From Panopea generosa (lineage: Eukaryota; Mollusca; Bivalvia; Adapedonta; Hiatellidae): a stretch of DNA of 64,000 nucleotides. Every line of letters starts with the position of its first letter. Within the stretch, counting starts at the first letter, position 1. The stretch spans positions 62,039,078-62,103,077 of the forward strand of contig CM055895.1 in assembly GCA_029582155.1 (NCBI GenBank), written 5' to 3'. Under the pieces are notes generated by a model. The model was not told where the DNA came from and did not search any database. It saw nothing but the letters and a program-made list of their open reading frames with translations. Shown piece after piece: positions 44,928-55,957 of the stretch. The position numbers and the translations under genes were made by a program.

Positions 44928-45987
44928 CAGGGCTAGATTTTAACTTTTTTGTGCACTGGCAATTTTGGCCAGTGCCTAAAATTTCAACTGGCCAAATTTG
45001 AAACCAACTAGCCAAATCAATCCTAAATGTCTAAATAAACCCAAAATTAATTGTTTCAAAGCCTGCATGTTATTTAATATGCATTATTAGCTTTTTTTTA
45101 TTTATAGACAATGGTATCAAGGTTATTATATAATTTTATTTTAAGGTACAATTCAAAGCAGTAATTTACAAAACAAAATATTTAAAAAAATAAAATTGTC
45201 TTTGTTATTTATTATACTACCATAAATAAATGCATACAATGATATATCATTAATAAACACTTTCAACTATATATATAAAACCAAAATATGAATCGTAGAT
45301 TCAACAATAACAAGAGTTTAATTAATATGGATGATCTGTCGATTGCGGTGGTTTCTACAATTGACACACCATTTTGTCATTGTCAAGTTTATAGCCCTGT
45401 GTGATATTGAGCTGTCGCTCCCATTTCATTACAGTATTAACGGAAGGAATATTTCTCTTTTTTCTTGTTGGGACTCACTTTCATTCGTCGGTTTAATGGA
45501 TAAAAAATATGTTATTTTATCAGCCACTTTAACAGCTGACAAAATATGTAATCAATAAATTTGACGGGTTTCAACTTTACTTTTATTTTATAGAGTGAGT
45601 GCGCGATCGATCAAACTAGACGCAGTCTACTCATTATGTTGTTGACGGGTGTTAACTTTACTTCCTTTTTGCAGAATGAACTTGAGATCAAAAACAATTG
45701 GACGCAGTCTACACATTCAAATATTTAATACATGTCATTGACAATCTTGCTGCTAGTGGGTAATTTGGCGCGAGAAGCAAAAGAAATTTGGTAAAATTGA
45801 CAAAAACTCGTTATTTTTTACCAGGATAATACTTGTTTATTTTCAAAATCAATAAAATGAATGCAATAAGTAATTTTCTCAACTTGAAATCCACTCGCAA
45901 AAAAATGCCAGCTTAAGTAATTTCAACTCGCATTTTCAAAATACAGCTCGCATTTTGCGAGTGGCGAGTGCTTAAATTCGAGCCCTG
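44928..45987. mobile_element. Non-autonomous hAT-like element nested in the Tc1 copy
   Basis: Ends 'cagggctagattttaa' and, as complement, 'cagggctcgaatttaa' match at 14 of 16 positions. CAGGG termini are typical of hAT elements. The interior (~1.06 kb) has no transposase. An 8-bp duplication is not recognisable ('acaccctt' against 'cgcttatt'), so the superfamily is likely but unproven. Confidence 0.6.
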
Positions 45988-46432
45988 CGCTTATTTAATG
46001 TTACGTAAGTTCATAGAGATGACGTAATCGGAAACGCATTCATAAAACCAGAGGCCACACTGGTTACTGACATTTTAAAGAGTCAATTGTTGCACTCAGT
46101 CAGCACTTTAATATGTCTTTTTGTAAATATTACGTCCATCATTTTCATTTTTCTGGAATTTTCATTTTGACCTCTCTTCACTTAAGTGTTTATAAAATGC
46201 AGTCTGATTTTTTCCAAGAAATTACACAGAAATATTAATATAGCCATAAAACTTAGTTGAACACTTTTTTAACTCTGAATATACATTTATCGGCAAAAGA
46301 TACTTTTGAAGTCTATGTAAAGTTTTCATTTTGGTTCAGTGTTCTAGTATAAACTGGAAGCTATAGACTTGTTCTTATAAGCAGAAAACTAGCTGTTTGT
46401 CCTTTGATTGCTGCTGTATGTTGTATTAAAGG

Positions 46433-46727
46433 AGCTGGGCCTGATTAGCTCAGTCGCTAGCACGTCTGACTGTCAATTCAGGAATTGTGAGTTTTAATCC
46501 TAGCTTAGCCACAATCTCCGTGATATTTGATATACGATATTGCGTCTCATTATCATTCGTCTCTCACCGCTGATTCAAGTGGGAAAGTTATCAGTTACTT
46601 GCAGAGATGGGGTGTGCTCGAGTACTGGTTAATTATTCGGGATCCCAGGAATGGTGGTTTGGTTAACTGATTGTCTGTTAACCCTCGATGGCATAAAAAT
46701 ATCGCTTAATATTCAATCAATCAATCA
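46433..46727 (+). mobile_element. SINE-A, full-length copy with 11-bp target-site duplication
   Basis: Flanked by 'tgtattaaagg' on both sides (46,422-46,432 and 46,728-46,738). The tRNA-like head has A box 'tagctcagtcgctagc' and a B box 'gagttttaatcc'. The body includes 'ctctcaccgctgattcaag' and 'ggtgtgctcgagtactggtt'. The tail is 'aatcaatcaatcat'. This copy defines the family for the truncated ones. Confidence 0.88.
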
Positions 46728-46738
46728 TGTATTAAAGG

Positions 46739-47334
46739 GAGTACATCAGGATTTTACAAAGTTTTAGAATTAGCAGGTGACATTATGTTTCCTGTATAAA
46801 CATGCTAAAATAATATATTGAACAGGGATTTCCTGACTTCACCCATGCAAGCAGGTAAGACTAAAATAGATTTCCTTTTCTTAAAATTGCAAAGTTTTTG
46901 ATGTAATCCGTCATTTTGGTTCCACAATGTTGCCTTTGGTTCATCTTAGAATGTCAAGGCAAAGGTCGTCGAACAGTATGCACCTGATATTATTCAAGGT
47001 TCATTTTATTTATATAGACTCCCGTTTCAATTCCATTCATTCTGATTGTATTGGTTATTGCCATTGATTCACATTGGCATGACCTTTTGGAGTGTATATA
47101 TATAACTGAACAATGACACTATGTTTGTAATTAAGGACTTACCGGTATATATAGAAGCATAGGAAACTTGTATCTCTCTACTAAATGTCGATAAAATAGC
47201 GTGCGAAGAATAAATAATTTGGCAAATTCATCATTCAAATTTCATAGGTAAATGATTTCTTTTATATAAAATGTAAGGTATATGTTACCTTCAGTGTTTT
47301 ATAGTGTTTAAACATGCAAACTGAATTTGATTTT
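46739..47334. other. No recognisable feature
   Basis: Nothing identifiable. Confidence 0.5.
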
Positions 47335-47640
47335 AAAATATTACAGTTTGAAGTAAAATAAATTTCAAGTGCTTTCCTTGATTTTTAGTGGCAGTGTACA
47401 TATTTTGTGATCGTGAGTACCTCAACAAATTTAAGCACAATTTGCTGGGAATGGTCTCGTTTTGCAGAGAAGTCAATTGTACAAAGAAAGAACTTTTAAG
47501 TTGTATTTCTGACTGAGATGAATGGAAGTTTGGATATTGAAAACGAGATTTCGTAAGATTTTGCGTGAATATGCAAGCATTAATCTCAATCAGTTGCTTT
47601 TCCTTCTGTAAATAATCCCTTGATGTAATTAAGAGTTTGT
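47335..47640 (-). repeat. Dispersed repeat R1, copy C
   Basis: On the minus strand: 'gaaggaaaagcaactgattg', 'gcatattcacgcaaaatctt', 'cttccattcatctcag', 'aaaacgagaccattcccag', 'tattttacttcaaact'. It shares its first and last blocks with copy A and the middle with copy B. Confidence 0.75.
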
Positions 47641-47751
47641 CGGTGAAAATCAAACGATTAAAATTTGTGAATATGTTTCTATTTGAACACTGTTATTTTA
47701 AGAATATAGATTTTGTTTGATGTTCACCTTTCTGATAAGAATATGACACTT

Positions 47752-48050
47752 TGTCACATTTTGTCCTATTTGAATTCCCCAATCAATCTCGCACTTTGTC
47801 ATGTTTTGTAATATTTGAATTCCCAAATCAATATCACACTTTATCACATTTTGTCATATTTGAATTCCCCAATCTCACACTTTGTCACGTTTTGTCATAT
47901 TTGAATTTCCCAATCAATCTCACACTTTGTCACGTTTTGTCATATTTGAATTCCCCAATCAATCTCACATTTTGTCACGTTTTGTCATATTTGAATTCCC
48001 CCATCTCACACTTTGTCTCGTTTTGTCATATTTGAATTCCCCAATCAATC
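47752..48050. repeat. Minisatellite, ~45-bp unit (some 38-bp), 7 copies
   Basis: Units contain 'cactttgtcacgttttgtca', 'tatttgaattcccc' and 'aatcaatct'. Shorter units lack 'aatca'. Confidence 0.93.
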
Positions 48051-48159
48051 GTATTTTATTTGTAAATATTTCCAATGAGATACTTTTTAGATTATAAATT
48101 TTTAGACATCATGGAATTTTTTCCTAAAATACTACCTTTAAATGAGTGTTAAATTACCA

Positions 48160-48600
48160 CCCCCTGTGTGGTTCTGGGGAGCCATATGAGTGATGGCAAG
48201 AATAGGATCACTGTGGTTCATGCATGTCATAAGAAGCAACAATTTGAGTAATATGATAGAATTTGCTAAAACTCTGCAGTTATGCAGGTATCAAGGTTCT
48301 AGGTTCAGTCTGCATATTCATTTTTTGATGCATTTTTTTTTTAAATCTGTATGTTAATTTGGTTTATTTTTGTACATGTTAAGTGAACCTGGAATTTTTC
48401 TTCCTGTTGGCGTCGAATAACCTATGTGTTGTATGCCGTTAAACCCTATTCATTCATTTTTTGATGTATTTTTTTTAATCTGCATGTTAGTGGGGTTTTT
48501 TTTTGTACATGTAGAGGGAACCTGGAATCTTCCTTCCTATTGGCGTCGAATAACCTTAAATGTGTTGGTACGCTGTAAAACCTTTTCATTCATTTTGGTT
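48160..48600 (+). mobile_element. SINE-E copy with tandemly duplicated 3' end
   Basis: Matches the inverted copy at 53,505-53,945. It contains 'gagtgatggcaagaatagga', 'tatcaaggttctagg', 'gaacctggaat' and the tail 'ccgttaaaccctattcattc'. The last ~143 bp occur twice in tandem (from ~48,312 and ~48,456), including both 'ttggcgtcgaataacct' blocks. Confidence 0.7.
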
Positions 48601-48834
48601 TTGAGAAAAGGTGTAAATATTGCAATTGGTTGAAAGGCACTATGTTTTGCATATTAGCCTTATATGATAAAGTGAGTAACAAAATCAGTTTATCAGTATG
48701 ATAGAAGAATTACAACATTCGGTAAATATCTTCTTTTTTTTTTTAAGAATGTTTATCCAGTTTTGAAAGCAAGCATGATTCCATTAGCGTTTATAAAAAT
48801 TAAAATGCTATTAATGTTTAAATACGTTTTAGCC

Positions 48835-49320
48835 CACCTGAGCACAAGGTGAGCTGTTCTGATTGCCCCGTGTTGTCATCCGTCTGAACTTTTTGTTTTG
48901 TGCACTCTAGCATCTTCATTGGCTCTTCATCAAACTTACACAGCAGTTATACATTTTATAACAAAAATATCTCTAAATTGGATCAATTTTGTCGGAGTTC
49001 TGGCCCCTGAATCATAAGAAATTTTGCTATTTGATCTTATGTGCACTTTAGTACACTCATTTGATGTTCACCAATCTTACTCAGTAGTTACATAATCATA
49101 ATATCTTAGACAAGTTTTAGATCTGACCAAGTCGGATAAATATTATTGGAGTGATTGTCAATTGCATTATTTGAAGTTATGTGCTCTCGGGCACCTGCAA
49201 TTTTCATTTGATATTCACCAAACTTACACGGTAGTTATATATCTATAATGTCTCGACTGACAAAATTTAGATGTCTGAGGTATGGCCTTGCATTATGAAA
49301 AACTCTCTTCTTTGGCATTG
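48835..49320. repeat. Degenerate tandem repeat, ~150 bp unit
   Basis: Begins 'agcccacctgagcacaaggt'. Units share 'catcaaacttacacagcagt', 'tatgtgc' and 'tcatttgat' blocks. A related fragment is at 52,430-52,510. Confidence 0.7.
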
Positions 49321-49334
49321 TCTTCTATGCCACC

Positions 49335-49495
49335 GGTGAGCACTTAAGGGCTAGATTGATAGAGGGTCATTGGTTCATTCCTCTACCACAGCTATGTGTG
49401 GTGTCCTTGAGCATGCTTAGTACTGGTTCTACCCAGTAAGACTTCAAGCACGATTTGTCTAAGTTGTAAGAACTTGTTTCCTAATCAAAGTAAAA
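49335..49495 (+). mobile_element. SINE-B-like copy
   Basis: Contains 'gtggtgtccttgagcatgct', 'tagtactggttctacccag' and 'taagacttcaag'. The tRNA-like head is diverged. Confidence 0.55.
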
Positions 49496-50614
49496 CAAAT
49501 AAGTTTAAACTATCAATGTTTTGATTGACACCATTCATTTTGAACAATTCTGCCAGCTTGTTGTAGTGCCTACACATCTTAAACCCTTTACTCCATAGAT
49601 ACGCATTTTCTTGCACCAGTCACAGAAGGCCTTTGAAAACAGTGCAATCTGAACACTTCCTGCACTATTTTCCACTCTGTCAGTTAATATAAACATAGTT
49701 CACCCAATAATTCAAAGCCTTCTATATAAAAGGTGTCCAAAGGCATCTATATTAGGTGTCTATATGAAGAAAAGAGTTAAACTGTTATATCTTCATCCGA
49801 CAGTATCCAATGTGATTTTGGCTGAACAATGAAAATGTTCCAGTGTTCTCATACGTCCAAAGAAATATGACACAGCCATGGTTGGAGATCGGACCTTTGA
49901 TCCTGGGTCCTTAATATTATATATGAAAATTATAATTGAGTTAAAATATAAAGTGAAAAGAGGAAAGTTTATATGAGTTTTTTCTCTAATATTTTATTTA
50001 TCTAATGACTGGGGCGCACCTACCGATACGCATAGTTCCTTGGATCCCCTTGGCAATTAACCAGTACACACCTTATTGCTGACTATTTCCCCACATATTC
50101 ATAGGTGGAGGATTCATGGTGAAAGAACAAAGAGCTGTATGAATATGTAACGTGGGTATCTTAGTAAACATTAGGAGGATTGAACTATCCAGTGTCAAAC
50201 AGAAATGTTTGGGTTGGATCACTCTTCTTTAATAGAGTTGTTTGGTGAACTTAAAAAACCCTTGTTTACTCTTTGTATGTATTCTGAGGTCAAGGCCATG
50301 TACAGGACTTGGGCATATTAATGCCGTGTATCTATTATGTGTCTTGTCTGGCCTGTAACTTCGAAATGCAATAACCGATTTTCAACTTCACAGAAGTGTT
50401 CATCATAACCTGGGCTGCGTTCAGCACTGTTAAACATGTTTACTCTGTTTATAAATGCAAACGGTGACCTAACAAATGAAAAATAAACAGAAATAAGTAA
50501 TCAGGAGAACTCGGCGATGTCTCTCCACTTCCCTTTAAGTCACATGCTTAAACACAAGCAAACAGCTCGTGGAAGTATTTAATGTTAGCAAATGTTTAAA
50601 GCCAACATGTAGTT
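49496..50614. other. No gene; scattered repeat fragments
   Basis: 49,533-49,580 resembles 23,112-23,172. 50,285-50,400 resembles the 1-890 repeat ('ggtcaaggccatgtac', 'tctggcctgtaacttc'). The rest is unassigned. Confidence 0.45.
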
Positions 50615-50627
50615 CAGTTCACTTCTG

Positions 50628-50945
50628 ACAGCAGTGCGGTCTAGTGGTAGAGCGTCTGCCTCGTATGCGGAAGGTTGTGGGTTCGATCCCCAGCCGGGTC
50701 ATACCAAAGACTTTAAAAATGTTACTAGAAGCTCCCTAGCTTGACGCTCAGCATTAAGAGGAGAGTTCTAGGTCTGGTCGGCCCGGTGTCAGTATAATGT
50801 GACTGGGTGGGGTATCATACCATGTGTCTGCGGCATGATCGTCCAGTGTGACAGCGCTCAGAATACTGTCTCAAGTAGACACCGTCGCGATATGACTGAA
50901 AAATTGTTGAAAGCGACGCTAAACACCGTACAACCAACCAACCAA
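50628..50945 (+). mobile_element. SINE-C, complete copy with 13-bp target-site duplication
   Basis: 'cagttcacttctg' is repeated exactly at 50,615-50,627 and 50,946-50,958. The head resembles a tRNA (A box 'tctagtggtagagcgtctgc', B box 'gggttcgatccccagcc'; the best anticodon stem leaves CGT, Thr-like). The body includes 'ggcatgatcgtccagtgtga' and 'gacgctaaacaccgta', and the tail is 'caaccaaccaaccaa'. tRNA head, conserved body and short-repeat tail with exact duplications define a SINE. It resembles bivalve SINE superfamilies in style; subfamily not assigned. Confidence 0.9.
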
Positions 50946-51440
50946 CAGTTCACTTCTGTTATCAATCATTTGCAAAAAATTAAAAGTTTAAGCCAACTGA
51001 ATGCAGCCCTGGCAAAGTGCTGTACACAACACCAGTATGGCTACCTCAAAGGTCAAGGTCATGTATAGGACATACATATATGGAAGCTGAGCATTTACAT
51101 ATACTGTACAGAAACGTTCAACATAGCATGGCGATTCCTCAAACCTTTGGACAAGGAATTATATGCTTTGGAGTACTTTTCTAGCTGTCTTACCTGTCTG
51201 CATTTCCTGTGGCTCATTTTAAACAGTTTTTCCACATGCAAACAACTCTCAAACTTTCGTTGGTAAATGTTAGAACCTACTTAAACTATTGTTGTCAACC
51301 AGTAGGGGACTTTGTATTGTACAGAAATACTCGATTCATTTGTTGATATGGGAAACGTAGGGAACTTTTCACGTGTTCATATTAAGACCCAGTTGGCATT
51401 AAGGCCTTGTTTATATTGAGACCCTCACAAGTTTTGAACA

Positions 51441-51517
51441 ATCAGAACATCGCTCTGTCATTTTCGTAAACATTCGAAATAATGTTTACGGAAATGACCG
51501 AGCGATGTTCCGATTGA
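51441..51517. mobile_element. 77-bp hairpin insertion with 11-bp target-site duplication
   Basis: 'agttttgaaca' occurs at 51,430-51,440 and again at 51,518-51,528. The insert is a near-perfect palindrome: arms of about 35 bp ('gaacatcgctctgtcatttt' on the left, complement 'gaacatcgctcggtcatttc' on the right) with about three mismatches, around a loop of under 10 bases. It may be a minimal MITE. Confidence 0.85.
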
Positions 51518-51528
51518 AGTTTTGAACA

Positions 51529-52429
51529 GTCTTCATCTGCCTTTTAAGCAAAGGTACTTGACACTTCTTGTTTATATTGTGTATGTCAAATGGAATGGAA
51601 CTTCACACATGTTCAGTTTGAGGCCATGATATCAAAGTAGGTTAATCGTATTGATTTTATTTACCGAGTAATGACCTTTGTTGGAATAACTCTTTTTGAT
51701 TTGACTTTTGCATGTTAAGCATATATGTAAATTATTAACACATTCGTCAACTACAAAGTTTCATGCAGATCTGCCATTGTTTTAGAACTCATCAATTCAT
51801 TCTCATGTTGCCGGGAAGACTTATGGTCCTTGTTCAAGTTAGTTAACTGTGTCCAAATAACCTGTTGTGTGTGATATGATGTATATGAATATATGTATAT
51901 TTGTCAAATATGTTCTAACCAAAAAGAGGACAAATTTCACTTTATTTTAATTTGTTCTGCATAAGACATAAGAAACAAATTTATTCCTAAGTTTTATATA
52001 CCTCATTCAAGTATGTTAAAATTTATATCACTGTTGCAATCAATAAATAAACTTGAACTTGTTAACTTAAGTAAATTTATTGTGGAAGCTTTTGCTATTA
52101 GAAGAAGCATTACTTATACTATAAACATGCAACAAAAAAAAGATATATATTTTTCCAGCAACAATAAAATACTTTATTACACATTTATATTGATAAACTC
52201 ATTTTCAGTACTACTCCAATACATTTAACAAAGTACTTAATACTATAATCATAAATAAGTGTATGGTATTTATATTCTGATAACTGACATGTAAATATTT
52301 GTTGTATATTTATGTTTTGTAATGAGAAACTGTAACAGTTTAAGTTAATAAAGTCTTCTTCTATGAAACTATATATAGCTTTTGGCTTGATAGTGTGTGT
52401 TTAAGGTGCACTGATCTTCACACATTGCT
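51529..52429. other. No recognisable feature
   Basis: AT-rich sequence with a few words of the 1-890 repeat near 51,600-51,800. Confidence 0.45.
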
Positions 52430-52510
52430 TGTAATAAGCTCACTGGGCCAAAGGCTCTAATTGAACCTTTCTAATCGCCCTGTTCGACCTGTTGTCCGTC
52501 CATTGTTAAT
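52430..52510. repeat. Fragment of the 48,835-type repeat
   Basis: 'aagctcactgggccaaaggc' and 'cgccctgttcgacctgttgt' resemble the opening of the 48,835 array. Confidence 0.45.
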
Positions 52511-52915
52511 TTTTGACAAAAACATCCCTGAAATTAATAACTTAAAGAGAAAACTACACAAGCAGAATGGAGAGAAAAGAAGAAGAAAAACTGTTATTTC
52601 AGAATTGATAAATAAAAAGAAAAAGTTTTAATCTATTGCAACTTTAAAAAATATTTTTGTTTCATTTATATGTAATTTCTGTAAAATGTATAAAGGGATG
52701 GCCCAATCTGACCCTCAGACACCTATCACGGGATGAATAAATTGACCACCATATGAAATTAAAATATATTTTTTTACAAAAATTTCTGAAGTTACAGGTG
52801 CAATGACTCGTGAAATCTTATACGAAGCATGATAGTCTACAGTTCTCTAACAGTTGTGATTTTTTATTTCTCATATTGATGTGTGCGATATAAAAGTAAA
52901 GTGAAGTGTTTGTTT

Positions 52916-53155
52916 ATTACAGTGTCACCCGTATTGAATGACCAGCCACACTGGGCTCATAAGACACCTCATACAAAGTTACTTCCCGAAAGTTATCATT
53001 GCCAAGCGTCAGGCTGTTAGATATTCGGAACCCCTCAATTTAACAAGCTGCTGGGTGAGAAACCGGCCCCATCAGAAAAAAACCCAAGTGCTTCCACCAG
53101 GATTCGAACCTTCCACCTCCCTCTGAGGCGGACGCCTTAACCACTAGGTCACAGA
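52916..53155 (-). mobile_element. SINE-D copy with tRNA-like head
   Basis: On the minus strand: 'gacctagtggttaaggcgtc' (A box), 'ggaaggttcgaatcctggtg' (B box), then a body with 'gatggggccggtttctcacc' and 'gtgtggctggtcattcaata', ending 'gtgacactgtaataaac'. tRNA-like boxes plus an unrelated body indicate a SINE. Confidence 0.75.
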
Positions 53156-53504
53156 ATTTAGATTAAGAAGTGTAGTTCGATTTTTTAGTGTGAATTTTAT
53201 TTCACACATAGTGCAGAGATAGGGTTGCGGGCCAGGACTGTAGAGGTCAGTGCACTCCCAACTGGACTGACTGTAAGATGTTACCAGTTTTATCCAACTA
53301 CATATCACACACACGTCAAAGCGTTATCTGATACATATCAAGGTATAAGAATATTGCAGTGTAACACATGACAGATAGCAACAGTTATGTCGTTACGTTT
53401 AGATACATACAAGATAACGGCAAAACTTTATTACAGACATGGTAATTGGGTTCGAGTTTGATTCAAAATCTAAAACTCGGTTTAATGGGATACACAGTAT
53501 TTTT

Positions 53505-53945
53505 GAATGAATGAAAAGGGGTTTACGGCTTACCAACACATTAAAGGTTATTCGACGCCAACAGGAAGGAAGATTCCAGGTTCACTCTACATGTACAAAA
53601 ACAACAAATTAACATACAGATTAAAAATAATACATCAACAAATGAATATGCCAAATGGACCTAGAACCTTGATACCTGCAGAACTGCAGAGTTTTAGCAA
53701 ATTCTATCGTATTACTCAATTTGTCGCTTCTTACGACATGCATAAGCCACAGTGATCCTATTCTTGCCATCACTCATGGCTCCCTGGAACCACACAGGGG
53801 TTGATAATTTAACCACAATAGTGAACATGACAAAAAATGATAAAATGAACATAACACCCATTCGGAGGATTCCTACCCCTCTGCAGAGATCGACAGTGAT
53901 TCTATTCTTAGCTGGAACCACATGGGCCAGTATTCTTGAAAACTG
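53505..53945 (-). mobile_element. SINE-E, inverted partner of 48,160-48,600
   Basis: Reverse complement of the 48,160 copy with high similarity ('gttattcgacgccaacagga', 'cctagaaccttgatacctgc' on plus). Its 5' part contains two related 'aagaata(g)gatcactgt'-type blocks, so the front is duplicated in this copy. Confidence 0.75.
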
Positions 53946-55313
53946 GTCATTTGATTTATAAATATTGATTTTGTTTTATTTTATTCTTTTTTGAAACAAG
54001 TGACAAGCATGCATACAATGTGAAAATAATTGGTAGATAAAATAAACTAAAATATAGATAAATAATAGATGAAATGTCATTGACCTTGTTAAATCAATGC
54101 TAAAACCGTATCGGCATCGCGGTCGTGCTATGATACTTTTTTGCCGGTCAATATTACGGGGCAGTATTAAAAATTATTGACTGATAGGTTATGGGAAATT
54201 TAACATAGAGCCTTAAATTGAGGTATAATAATTAATTGTAGCACATGTTTGCACAGATGTCACATGTCAACGATATCGTGGGATCAATATAACCTTTATG
54301 GGGTATTGTAAAAACATCCAAAATCAAAGTGATTAATAATTAAGTATTAACAGCAAATATTCAACCTTCCCTTTTATGTAAATATATGAACCTTCAAAGA
54401 CTTAATATATTATAGCAATTTATAGTATGAAAACATATTGCTGAATGTAAATATTATAGTTTATTACCTATTTGGATTCCAGCCATTATTCTATAAACTG
54501 TGTTAACATTTAAGTTTTATTCACTGAATATAATATTTTATTTGACATTGCTTTTAAAGTGTGATTTTGAGAAGATTTAATATTACTGCTTATGTTATTG
54601 TAACACTGTGACTTTAAGTTCTCATTATCATATACATTTGAAAATTTATTTGTCAATAAACTGTGTTAACCAAATTAAAACTGATATAAATGGACACGTG
54701 TTGTTGTATTTGGTGTCTGTGACCTTAAATGTAATAAATATAGTGTCTTCAACTTCATCAATTTTGCACCATACTTCATATGTAAGAACATACTTGGTCA
54801 TCGCATCTTCTTGTCTACCCGAAGCCAACTGGAGTAAAGACAACCAAATATAATACATGGTTAAGTGGAAGTATACAATTTTTCATTCTGGTGATATCTG
54901 CACCTATATTGTTCCTCTTTCAACGTAAAGGGAGGTATTAAAATTCGTTTTCACTATGTTTATAGTTCTAAATGCACAAAAACTATTCCCAGACAGGAAA
55001 TTTAAATTCACAATACTCTTCAGATGGATACCGTTGTCTGATTGTGGAAACAACACAAGAAGGAAGAACCTTTTTCATTTTCTTTGGAAGTCTCTTCCAA
55101 ACCCAAACAAACTGTAGGCTATGTAACGGTATGTTCTGAAATAATATACTCCGATGTCTTTAAATTCTATATACATTATAAATACATGTTTTTTTAGAAA
55201 TAATATTTTATATGGAATGTCAGTGGTTCGACATATTTTTGGCAAAAATATAAGAATATTGTCTTGTATCCAAATTTGCATTATAAAAGATGATGCCTCA
55301 GAAATTGAAGGAA
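53946..55313. other. No recognisable feature
   Basis: AT-rich sequence. Short frames on both strands are unremarkable. Confidence 0.5.
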
Positions 55314-55477
55314 TGGCGACAGGACCTTACCAGATATGGCAACAGGACCTTACCAGATATGGCGACAGGACCCTTACCAGATATGGCGACAGGACCTTAC
55401 CAGATATGGCGACAGGACCTTACCAGATATGGTGACAGTACCATACCAGATATGGCAACAGGACCTTACCAGATGTG
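55314..55477. repeat. Minisatellite, 23-bp unit, 7 copies
   Basis: Units of 'gcgacaggaccttaccagat' plus 'atg', with small variants. The period is not a multiple of three. Confidence 0.95.
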
Positions 55478-55635
55478 TTTCAGTTTGATGTGTCAAAATC
55501 TTAAAAATGTACTTTACTAAAGTAAAGAGCTGATGTACATTATGAGAAGTGTTAAATCAAAATTTATTGTATACTTTTATTTTTTTATATAGTTTTTTTT
55601 TTATAATCTTGACCAATTTTTTTTTTTTTTGGGGA

Positions 55636-55745
55636 GTGTCTTGTCCAGTGGTAGAGCATCAGACCTTGGATTGGAGGGTCGGGGACTCGATCCTCTGCTG
55701 TGACTATGTGTTGTCCTTGAGCAAGACACTTTATCTGCAAACTTT
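55636..55745 (+). mobile_element. tRNA-like SINE fragment
   Basis: A box 'tccagtggtagagcatcaga', B box 'ggggactcgatcctctgc', then 'tgttgtccttgagcaagaca'. It follows a poly-T tract. Confidence 0.65.
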
Positions 55746-55778
55746 AAAGTAAATTGAACAAGTTTATAAACATTATAT

Positions 55779-55957
55779 TTACTTATGAATCATCTGATCC
55801 TCCAGAGAAAATCTTTCCTGTTCGATATACCTATAATAGCACGATTCAACCACATGGATATTGAGACAGTTGTGCAGAAACCCCTCATGTTCTGTTATAC
55901 ACTGCTCTGCAACATCCACTTTCCAACAGTGTGGGCTTGCAGTTTGTGCATGTACAC
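55779..55957 (-). pseudogene. P2X7-type C-terminal (ballast) domain-like exon, frameshifted
   Basis: A strong acceptor ('tttttattgtag') starts a minus-strand stretch. In one frame it reads 'CTCTNCKPTLLESGCCRAV'; in the next 'EQCITEHEGFLHNCLNIHVV' then 'ESCYYRYIEQERFSLEDQ' to a stop at 55,779. The order C-x-C-x-x-C-x-P...C-C-R...C-I-T...F...L...V matches the zinc-binding cytoplasmic tail of P2X7 receptors, a domain that in invertebrates also occurs as stand-alone or transposon-linked proteins (from memory). The frame change near residue 20 indicates decay or an indel. No channel part is present. Confidence 0.5.

Larger units (their letters stand above)
44238..46341 (+). mobile_element. Tc1-like transposon, deleted and interrupted
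   Basis: Left end 'cactgacccaaaataaaaac' preceded by TA. The right end at 46,315-46,341 ('gtaaagttttcattttggtt' then 'cagtg') is its inverted partner. Between them is a plus-strand transposase remnant lacking its catalytic middle. A hAT-like element (44,928-45,987) sits in the C-terminal coding part. After that element the remnant resumes with 'TRGHTGY', the usual Tc1 C-terminal R-G-H-T-x-Y. Confidence 0.8.

Noticed and set aside
50634-50706. A functional tRNA gene
   Set aside because: The tRNA-like head belongs to a SINE: it continues into a body and tail and is flanked by a 13-bp target-site duplication. The same applies to the heads at 22,088, 46,433, 53,155 and 57,876.
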